Source: Gammaproteobacteria bacterium | GTDB lineage: Bacteria > Pseudomonadota > Gammaproteobacteria > Eutrophobiales > Eutrophobiaceae | Length of the DNA: 10,939 nucleotides | NCBI GenBank assembly: GCA_016198885.1 | Contig: JACQHV010000247.1 | Location: 1-10,939 of the forward strand | Direction: 5' to 3' | Part shown: positions 6,032 to 10,939 of the stretch, piece after piece | Layout: each line of letters opens with the position of its first letter | Position numbering within the stretch: position 1 is the stretch's first letter | Translations under genes and position numbers: made by a program | Notes under the pieces: generated by a model | The model's database searches: none | The model's input: the letters and a program-made list of their open reading frames with translations, nothing else | What the model was told of the DNA's origin: nothing

Positions 6032-6514
6032 ATGACTGACAAACTGCACCAGGTAAACGTCACTTATTCCAGCAAGGAGGATCGCTTGTTGCTGAGAGTG
6101 ACAACGCAGAAAGGCGATGAATATCGGCTATGGTTAACGCGGAGGTTTTCCGGGATCTTGCTGGATATCATTATTAAAGAAATGGATAAACACGGTGGCG
6201 CAGATTCGATTGGTTCGAGCCAACAAACCAAACAAATGTTCAAGGCTGGTGCGTTTGAAAAATCTTTTGAACAGGAAAAAAGTATGAATTTTCCACTGGG
6301 TGAGACTGGTTTTCTGGCATTTGCTGTTAAAACAGCGAATACGGGGAAAGGAAATTTGCATATTGAAATTCTGCCGGAGAAGGGCGCGGGTGTAACATTC
6401 AATTTAAACAAATCACTTCTATATATGTTCCATAATCTCCTTACACAGGGCATTAACCAGGCCGAATGGCAAATCACCACCAGTCAGGGTACGTTACCCA
6501 AACAGGTGCATTAA
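6032..6514 (+). CDS. Conserved-looking protein of unknown function
   Basis: This is a 160-residue soluble protein with no signal peptide, membrane segment or recognisable catalytic motif. The N-terminal part reads as alternating beta-strands (VNVTYSSKEDRLLLRVTTQ, then YRLWLTRRFSGILLDII) followed by a helix (IIKEMDKHGG). A polar linker comes next (about 60-85). A second beta-rich half (GFLAFAVKTA, LHIEILPEKGAGVTFNL) ends in the helix LLYMFHNLLTQGI and a final strand. I have an impression of similar proteins in gammaproteobacteria, with the same start and WLTRR motif, but know no assigned function. The gene stands alone between mtfA and the hydrolase gene on the same strand. The ATG has no ribosome site, and a putative -10 element lies only 15 bases upstream, so translation may be nearly leaderless. 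Confidence 0.8.
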   Translation: MTDKLHQVNVTYSSKEDRLLLRVTTQKGDEYRLWLTRRFSGILLDIIIKEMDKHGGADSIGSSQQTKQMFKAGAFEKSFEQEKSMNFPLGETGFLAFAVKTANTGKGNLHIEILPEKGAGVTFNLNKSLLYMFHNLLTQGINQAEWQITTSQGTLPKQVH

Positions 6515-6670
6515 ATTACAGCTGCAGTAGCCGATACCAATCAGGACGATACCTGCCAACGGCAAAACTGATAAACACCCTTTGAAACTATTCAGATAAT
6601 TCATGGTCTTATGTAAACAAGGTGAGATTTAAATTAAACGCTATGAATAGACAAACTCATTGTAATTGCT

Positions 6671-7738
6671 ATGAAATTCCTGACATTGCATATGTTGTTG
6701 CGTTTGTTGCTGCGTCCGTTGAGTACGCCGCTGTTTATAGCGCTCACCCTGCTATCAGCCCCGCTACACACGCTTTCTGCTGAGGACGTAACCTCAACTC
6801 AATATCCAATTCCTGGCCAGCTGGTAGATATCGGTACTCACCGGCTGCATATTTATTGCCTGGGCAGTGGCAGCCCTGCGGTTATCATGGACGTCGGTCT
6901 GGGTGGAATTTCTCTGGAATGGCTCCCGGTACAAAGGGTGTTGGCTGAACATGTTCAGGCCTGTATCTATGACCGTGCGGGCTATGGCTGGAGTGATCCT
7001 GGCCCCTCACCGCGCACCAGTTCCAAAATCGCCGATGAATTATTTGCGCTCCTGAATAAGGCCCGCATCCGCGGCCCCTATATCCTGGTTGGACATTCCT
7101 TCGGGGGGTACAACATGCAATTGTTCGCAAGTCGTTATCCGTACGCAACGGCAGGGCTCGTGTTGGTGGATTCCTCACATGCCGAACAGGTGGAACGCTT
7201 TCATGAGCCGCCTATTAATATAAAGCTGGCGCCCAGCATCAAGGGAGAATATGTAATTGTCCGGTTTGCACGTCCAGAAGTGCATCCCATGATTCCGGAA
7301 GAACTCAAGAGCATTGTGTATGAGTTGCTGAACCGCGTTACGTTACGACAGGCAATGGGTGAGGAATATTTGAACTACGAACAGAGTGCAGCGGAAGTGC
7401 AAAACGAAAGAGAACTTCCGGACGTACCGCTTTTTGTGCTTACCAGAGGTATGCGTGTATGGCCAGAGACTCCTCATGGAGATTTGATGGAGGAACTCTG
7501 GCTTGATTTACAAAGTGAGCTCGCTGTCCGGGGCCCGCGTCATGCCCATATTGTGGCTGCGCGTAGCGGACACTATATCCATCTTGATCAACCACAACTG
7601 GTAATTGACGCCATTCTCGAAGTGATACAGGCGTCGCATCAGCGCAGGAAGGAATCTTATACATTGATGCATGAGGGTATGTTGAATGAAGCAATACCTC
7701 TATTTGAACATGCCCTGCTCTGTTCCTATACGTTTTAA
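6671..7738 (+). CDS. Exported alpha/beta hydrolase
   Basis: This is a 355-residue alpha/beta-hydrolase-fold protein. Residues about 8-37 form a hydrophobic signal sequence, with a plausible cleavage after LSA (35-37), so it is probably periplasmic or secreted. The fold's landmarks are the strand and turn ACIYDRAGYGWSDPGP (97-112), the nucleophile elbow GHSFGG with S143, and the catalytic histidine H301 in SGHYIHLDQP. The acidic member of the triad is not obvious. The substrate is unknown; ester or lactone hydrolysis is typical of the family. The last 35 or so residues run past the hydrolase domain and look like a single degenerate TPR-type helix pair (LMHEGMLNEAIPLFEHALL). The ATG at 6671 lacks a clear ribosome site; the ATG at 6692 would shorten the signal peptide. 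A strong terminator follows the stop. Confidence 0.88.
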   Translation: MKFLTLHMLLRLLLRPLSTPLFIALTLLSAPLHTLSAEDVTSTQYPIPGQLVDIGTHRLHIYCLGSGSPAVIMDVGLGGISLEWLPVQRVLAEHVQACIYDRAGYGWSDPGPSPRTSSKIADELFALLNKARIRGPYILVGHSFGGYNMQLFASRYPYATAGLVLVDSSHAEQVERFHEPPINIKLAPSIKGEYVIVRFARPEVHPMIPEELKSIVYELLNRVTLRQAMGEEYLNYEQSAAEVQNERELPDVPLFVLTRGMRVWPETPHGDLMEELWLDLQSELAVRGPRHAHIVAARSGHYIHLDQPQLVIDAILEVIQASHQRRKESYTLMHEGMLNEAIPLFEHALLCSYTF

Positions 7739-7757
7739 TTCCGGTGGTATATTTATA

Positions 7758-7797
7758 ACAGGTCAGGGGCCTTGTGGCCTCTGACCTGTATATTTTT
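7758..7797 (+). terminator. Intrinsic terminator after the alpha/beta hydrolase gene
   Basis: ACAGGTCAGGGGCC (7758-7771) pairs with GGCCTCTGACCTGT (7776-7789) over 14 bases, with one G-U wobble and the loop TTGT. TATATTTTT follows. It begins 20 bases after the hydrolase stop and so ends that transcription unit. The cysteine-rich gene at 7880 therefore probably has its own promoter. Confidence 0.93.
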
Positions 7798-7842
7798 CGG
7801 GCATGAAACTCCTGATAACAGGCTGAGCGCCCAACAAGATCA

Positions 7843-7848
7843 TATAAT
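7843..7848 (+). promoter_or_regulatory. Possible -10 box for the cysteine-rich protein gene
   Basis: TATAAT lies 31 bases before the ATG at 7880, downstream of the 7758-7797 terminator, where a new promoter is expected. It is a perfect -10 consensus, but no convincing -35 box lies at 16-18 bases upstream, so it is tentative. Confidence 0.35.
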
Positions 7849-7879
7849 TGTCAGTAATAATTCTTTATCATTCATCACA

Positions 7880-8260
7880 ATGAGTCATGGTCTTGTTTGC
7901 TGGAAGTGCGGTAAATCTATTGAAGATTTGCCTTTACCTCTCGGCCGCCTGTCGGAGTGCAAGGCATGTCATGCCGAGTTGCATGTGTGCAAACTCTGTG
8001 AGTTTTATGATCCACACGTTGCCGATCAATGCCGTGAACCGGTTGCTGATTTTGTAAAAGAAAAGGAACGCGCGAACTTTTGTGACTATTTCAAACCAAG
8101 ACCAAACGCTTACACCACAAGGACAAACTTGCAGTCACATGCAGCAAAAGTGGGACTTGATGCAATGTTCGGTCTTGAATCCAGCGAAAATGATTCAGAA
8201 AGTGCGTTATCTGAAGCTGAAAAATCCAGGAAAAAACTGGATGAGTTATTTAAAAAATAA
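7880..8260 (+). CDS. Small eight-cysteine protein, probable zinc-binding, unknown function
   Basis: This 126-residue protein has its cysteines packed into residues 7-68: CWKC (7-10), CKAC (27-30), CKLC (37-40), then C51 and C68. Three CxxC pairs plus two more cysteines would fit two zinc ribbons or fingers. Other fixed-looking stretches are DLPLPLGRLSEC, HVCKLCEFYDP and DQCREPVADFVKEKERANFCDYF. I recall similar cysteine-rich proteins in several proteobacteria, without a known function. The C-terminal 50 residues are polar and low-complexity, ending in a Lys-rich helix (SEAEKSRKKLDELFKK). The open frame reaches back to 7772, but that would begin inside the terminator hairpin and add residues unlike the domain, so the ATG at 7880 is preferred, although it has no ribosome site. 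It converges with the hydrolase-OsmC gene one base away. Confidence 0.88.
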   Translation: MSHGLVCWKCGKSIEDLPLPLGRLSECKACHAELHVCKLCEFYDPHVADQCREPVADFVKEKERANFCDYFKPRPNAYTTRTNLQSHAAKVGLDAMFGLESSENDSESALSEAEKSRKKLDELFKK

Positions 8261-8293
8261 CTTATGAAATTACTGATTTAATCAGAATTTCAT
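8250..8293 (-). terminator. Intrinsic terminator of the hydrolase-OsmC gene, embedded in convergent coding ends
   Basis: ATGAAATTACTGATT (8264-8278) and AATCAGAATTTCAT (8280-8293) form a hairpin of about 13-14 bp with a single bulged A. On the minus strand it is followed, after three bases, by TTATTTTTT (8258-8250). The stem encodes the last codons of the hydrolase-OsmC gene and the T tract is the complement of the last codons of the cysteine-rich gene. The stem is AT-rich, so efficiency may be modest. On the plus strand there is no T tract. Confidence 0.6.
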
Positions 8294-9491
8294 TAGTTAA
8301 TGTTTTATGGACAGGGCATTTGTTACCAATCTCGAGCAGTTTTTGTTTCTCTTCTTCGCAAAGATCCCCTTCCACTTTGATTGATTTTTCAATTTTATCA
8401 ACAAAACCGGATTGTGATTCACATTCCGTACAGTCTACAGCATGAATGCGTGAGTGATTCAGGATAATCTCGACGTTTTTCAGGTTAATATTCTTTCTAT
8501 TGGCGTACATGCGAATAGTCATTGATGTACATGCGCCAAGGGCCGCGAGTAAATATTCATAGGGATTTGGCCCGAGGTTAGTACCGCCGTAGGCAAGAGG
8601 TTCATCTGCAATAAACTGATGGTTCTCTGCATAAATGCGCCGGGTGAATAGCTGGTTCTGTTCAGTAATCAAAACATGACCGCTTTTCACTCCAGGTGAG
8701 GTTCCTGACGAGCGTTCTTCCTCTAATTTTGTAATGCCGAGGTAACGTCCAGCCCAACTTGCAATAATATCGGCGACATATTCCGAATCTTCACGCCTGG
8801 ATAATAAATGATCAGCCTTATCAAGCGATATAAAACTCTTCGGATGCCTTGCAGAAGAATAAATTTTTGCCGCTTCCTCAATCGGAACAATATTATCGAC
8901 AGGGGAATGGAATATCAGCAGGGCCTTGCCAAGCTTGCTGATGTGTTCTGTTGAATTATGACTGCTGATATCATTTAGGAATTGCTTTTTAATCGTAAAT
9001 TTTCTGCCTCCCAAATCAACAATGGCTTCATCATTTTTTATGATGTCTTTTTTTACATCTGCAAAAAGATGTTCAACGTGGTTGGCGGTCGCAGGTGCGC
9101 CGATGGTAACAACGGTTTTGACAGATGGGATGGATTGTGCTGCTGCAAGTACAGCAGCACCACCCAGGCTATGCCCAATCAACATAACGGGGGCAGTATA
9201 ATTTTCCTCCAGATACTTTGCGGCATCATTCAGATCCGAAAGATTTGATGAAAAATCAGTATTGGCGAAATCACCGTCACTGTTACCCAATCCCGTAAAA
9301 TCAAAACGTAAAACAGCAATTCCCTTTTTTGACAGCGCACGTGTTATGCGTGAGGCAGCAGCGACATCTTTTGAGCAGGTGAAACAGTGAGCAAAAAGGG
9401 CATAAGCCATGGTCATTTCATCCGGCGTTTCCAGTAGTCCGGAGAGTAATTCACCTTGTTGATTGGCAAAGGTAGCTTTTATTCTGGGCAT
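8262..9491 (-). CDS. Bifunctional alpha/beta hydrolase - OsmC family fusion protein
   Basis: This is a 409-residue two-domain protein. Residues 1-255 are an alpha/beta hydrolase: LRFDFTGLGNSDG (61-73), nucleophile S108 in GHSLGG, D199 in HSPVDNIVP and H228 in KADHLL form a complete triad. Residues about 268-409 are an OsmC/Ohr-type domain with the two redox cysteines C321 (GACTSMT) and C392 (KCPVHKTL). OsmC proteins reduce organic hydroperoxides using such a thiol pair. C354 and C357 (DCTEC) are extra. The fusion is a known domain arrangement whose combined function is not established; the hydrolase may supply or act on a lipid-type substrate. The start at 9491 is preferred over the ATG at 9515 because GGAGGG lies seven bases before it and the family begins there. 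No signal peptide is seen, so it is cytoplasmic. Confidence 0.95.
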   Translation of the reverse strand: MPRIKATFANQQGELLSGLLETPDEMTMAYALFAHCFTCSKDVAAASRITRALSKKGIAVLRFDFTGLGNSDGDFANTDFSSNLSDLNDAAKYLEENYTAPVMLIGHSLGGAAVLAAAQSIPSVKTVVTIGAPATANHVEHLFADVKKDIIKNDEAIVDLGGRKFTIKKQFLNDISSHNSTEHISKLGKALLIFHSPVDNIVPIEEAAKIYSSARHPKSFISLDKADHLLSRREDSEYVADIIASWAGRYLGITKLEEERSSGTSPGVKSGHVLITEQNQLFTRRIYAENHQFIADEPLAYGGTNLGPNPYEYLLAALGACTSMTIRMYANRKNINLKNVEIILNHSRIHAVDCTECESQSGFVDKIEKSIKVEGDLCEEEKQKLLEIGNKCPVHKTLTNEILIKSVIS

Positions 9492-9566
9492 CGATTTTCC
9501 CTCCGGCATGGTCATGTAATAAATGAGTTATCTAACCAAATCTTACAGAAGTTCCAGTAGGTATTG

Positions 9567-9593
9567 GGTAATAATTATTTATCCAGTATTACC
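9567..9593. promoter_or_regulatory. Inverted repeat in the divergent OsmC-fusion/ADH intergenic region
   Basis: GGTAATA (9567-9573) and TATTACC (9587-9593) are perfect inverted copies separated by 13 bases, between two divergent genes. The 20-base centre-to-centre spacing (about two helical turns) suits a dimeric regulator. No T tract follows on either strand. A 7-base match in an AT-rich region can occur by chance. Confidence 0.3.
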
Positions 9594-9627
9594 GGATGTA
9601 TATGGTTATTCAGAGATCGTTTTTGCT

Positions 9628-9656
9628 TGTATCCCGATTTAAAATACCTCTACTTT
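9628..9656 (+). promoter_or_regulatory. Possible promoter of the alcohol dehydrogenase gene
   Basis: TTGTAT (9628-9633) and TACTTT (9651-9656) are separated by 17 bases. Transcription would start near 9663, leaving about ten bases before the ATG at 9673. An AGG eight bases before the ATG is the only ribosome-site candidate, and it would lie at the very start of the transcript. The assignment is weak. Confidence 0.25.
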
Positions 9657-9672
9657 AAACCAGGTTTCTTGT

Positions 9673-10659
9673 ATGAAGGCAATGATGCTCGAGGCTGCGA
9701 GACAGCCGCTTGTGCTTAGTGACGTAAACACACCTGAAGTTGGACCGGAAGGCGTATTGATTCGTGTTCGTGCCTGTGCTGTGTGCAGGACCGATCTGCA
9801 CGTATGTGACGGAGATCTGCCTGAACCGAAACTGCCGTTGATCCCCGGTCACGAGATAGTAGGTGAGGTGGTGGAAGCCGGAATAAAGGCTGAACAGTTT
9901 AAACCTGGTGATCGTGTTGGCGTCCCCTGGCTTGGTTATACCTGTGGCAAGTGTCGTTACTGTACTTCAGGGAATGAAAACCTTTGTGATGATGCGCGTT
10001 TTACGGGTTATCAGATTGATGGCGGTTACGCTGAATATACTGTAGCTGACCCCCGATTCGTTTTTCCTCTGGTAAACGAAATGTCTGATGTAGAGACAGC
10101 CCCGTTATTATGTGCGGGATTGATTGGTTTTCGATCACTTCGAATGGCCGGCGATGCCAGGCGTTTGGGAGTGTATGGATTTGGTGCGGCTGCGCATATT
10201 GTGACCCAGATTGCGATATACGAAGGGCGGGAAGTTTATGCCTTTACCCGGCAGGACGATAAAATAGCGCAGGAATTTGCCAAAAAACTTGGTGCTGTCT
10301 GGTCGGGGAGTTCTGACGAGAGACCGCCGGAACTGATCGATGCAGCGATAATCTATGCGCCTGTCGGCAATCTGGTCCCTTGTGCGTTAAGGTCATTAAG
10401 GAAAGGCGGTATAGTGGTGTGTGCGGGGATTCACATGACTGAAATCCCGTCATTTCCGTATCATATTCTCTGGGGGGAACGTAGTATAAAATCTGTTGCA
10501 AACCTGACCCGGCGTGACGGTGAAGAGTTCCTTGCCCTGGCTCCCACTATACCGATTCATACTGAAACGGAAACGTTTACATTGGCCAGTGCCAACGAAG
10601 CGCTGACCAGACTTCGACGAGGTGATATTCGAGGAGCCGCCGTCCTGGTGATGGATTAA
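9673..10659 (+). CDS. Zinc-dependent alcohol dehydrogenase family protein
   Basis: This is a 328-residue medium-chain dehydrogenase/reductase, which oxidises an alcohol or reduces an aldehyde or ketone using NAD(P)(H). The N-terminal GroES-like domain has the catalytic zinc ligands C38 (CAVCRTDLH), H60 with E61 (PGHEIVGEV) and C147. The structural zinc is held by C91, C94, C97 and C105 (CGKCRYCTSGNENLC). The nucleotide-binding domain carries the Rossmann glycine motif GVYGFGAAAH (166-175). The protein is shorter than the usual 340-350 residues and resembles the subfamily annotated simply as zinc-binding alcohol dehydrogenase (TIGR02822 type); this is from memory. The substrate is unknown. A protein kinase gene begins 16 bases after its stop, suggesting one transcription unit. 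It is divergent from the hydrolase-OsmC gene. Confidence 0.95.
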   Translation: MKAMMLEAARQPLVLSDVNTPEVGPEGVLIRVRACAVCRTDLHVCDGDLPEPKLPLIPGHEIVGEVVEAGIKAEQFKPGDRVGVPWLGYTCGKCRYCTSGNENLCDDARFTGYQIDGGYAEYTVADPRFVFPLVNEMSDVETAPLLCAGLIGFRSLRMAGDARRLGVYGFGAAAHIVTQIAIYEGREVYAFTRQDDKIAQEFAKKLGAVWSGSSDERPPELIDAAIIYAPVGNLVPCALRSLRKGGIVVCAGIHMTEIPSFPYHILWGERSIKSVANLTRRDGEEFLALAPTIPIHTETETFTLASANEALTRLRRGDIRGAAVLVMD

Positions 10660-10675
10660 CTATAAATTGTCAAGT

Positions 10676-10939
10676 ATGGACCAACACAGAAATTCTCTTC
10701 AACCTGGCTATCAACTTCACTGGTATCTCATTACGAAGATACTGGGACAGGGTGGATTTGGCATTACCTATCTTGCAGATGATACCAATCTGAACAAGCT
10801 GGTGGCGATTAAGGAATATCTGCCGGTTGAACTGGCTGTGCGCGAAGGTGATTCTTCCATCCATCCTCTTTCCGGCGAACATGGTGAACAATTCAAATGG
10901 GGACTGGACCGTTTTATTAATGAAGCCCAGACCCTGGCC
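10676..10939 (+). CDS. Serine/threonine protein kinase, N-terminal part (runs off the window)
   Basis: The 88 residues visible are the start of a Hanks-type Ser/Thr kinase domain. The glycine-rich loop ILGQGGFGITYLA (about 23-35) and the ATP-binding lysine in VAIKEYLP (about 44-51) are present. FINEAQTLA near the end resembles the helix-C region that carries the conserved glutamate. The GQGGFGITYLA and KEYLP spelling is typical of bacterial kinases that carry extra C-terminal domains, but those lie outside the window. Catalytic HRD and DFG motifs are also beyond the end, so activity cannot be judged. The ATG at 10676 has no clear ribosome site. The gene begins 16 bases after the dehydrogenase stop, with no terminator between, so it is probably co-transcribed. 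Confidence 0.92.
   Translation, partial: MDQHRNSLQPGYQLHWYLITKILGQGGFGITYLADDTNLNKLVAIKEYLPVELAVREGDSSIHPLSGEHGEQFKWGLDRFINEAQTLA

Noticed and set aside
6532..6553. Two copies of CGATACC 15 bases apart after the 160-residue gene
   Set aside because: They are too short and isolated to distinguish from chance; the rest of 6515-6670 shows no clear promoter, terminator or RNA structure.
7772..7879. N-terminal extension of the cysteine-rich protein
   Set aside because: It would start inside the terminator hairpin, and the added residues do not resemble the conserved domain, which starts at 7880.
10670..10891. Minus-strand open frame at the right edge
   Set aside because: The plus strand there encodes the start of a kinase with a glycine-rich loop and VAIK lysine; the minus frame is a shadow.

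Overview
The window looks like a chromosomal segment of a free-living proteobacterium, most probably a gammaproteobacterium of moderate G+C. The reasons are the MtnB-MtnD-MtnC type methionine salvage enzymes, a CspA-type cold-shock protein next to a small RRM protein, an MtfA homologue, and Shine-Dalgarno/terminator architecture typical of that group. Genus cannot be read from the sequence. No mobile element, CRISPR array, rRNA or tRNA was seen. The first 100 bases are a perfect spacer-less palindrome that interrupts a conserved gene exactly at its centre. This suggests a fold-back artefact at a contig end rather than native sequence.

Layout. (1) Positions 1-212: the palindrome and the N-terminal fragment of a minus-strand gene resembling DUF309 proteins. 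(2) 343-1590: a Sel1-like protein made almost entirely of ten 36-residue repeats. (3) 1669-3621: mtnB, mtnD and mtnC, three consecutive steps of the methionine salvage (methylthioadenosine recycling) pathway. mtnB and mtnD overlap by ATGA; mtnC starts at TTG after a 94-base gap with a small hairpin. (4) 3698-4287, minus strand: a CspA-family cold-shock gene, a strong intrinsic terminator, then a small single-RRM RNA-binding protein gene. The order suggests a cold-response pair with controlled read-through. (5) 4468-5028, minus strand: an exported cupin. It is divergent from (6) 5115-5885, an MtfA-type zinc peptidase; an inverted repeat lies between them. (7) 6032-6514: a conserved-looking protein of unknown function with almost no leader. 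(8) 6671-7738: an exported alpha/beta hydrolase followed by a strong terminator. (9) 7880-8260: a small eight-cysteine protein, probably zinc-binding. It converges, one base apart, with (10) 8262-9491 on the minus strand, an alpha/beta hydrolase-OsmC fusion. (11) 9673-10659: a zinc alcohol dehydrogenase, followed after 16 bases by (12) the start of a Ser/Thr protein kinase that runs off the window.

The only clear pathway is methionine salvage: dehydration of methylthioribulose-1-P by MtnB, enolisation and dephosphorylation by MtnC, and acireductone oxidation by MtnD. The upstream genes (mtnA, mtnN/mtnP) and the final transaminase are not in the window. The rest is housekeeping and stress-type accessory genes: RNA chaperoning, peroxide/thiol chemistry, hydrolases and signalling. 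No obvious defence or mobile system is present. The points most worth checking are the terminal palindrome, the csp-RRM leader/terminator arrangement, the terminator shared by two convergent coding ends, and the two conserved proteins of unknown function.
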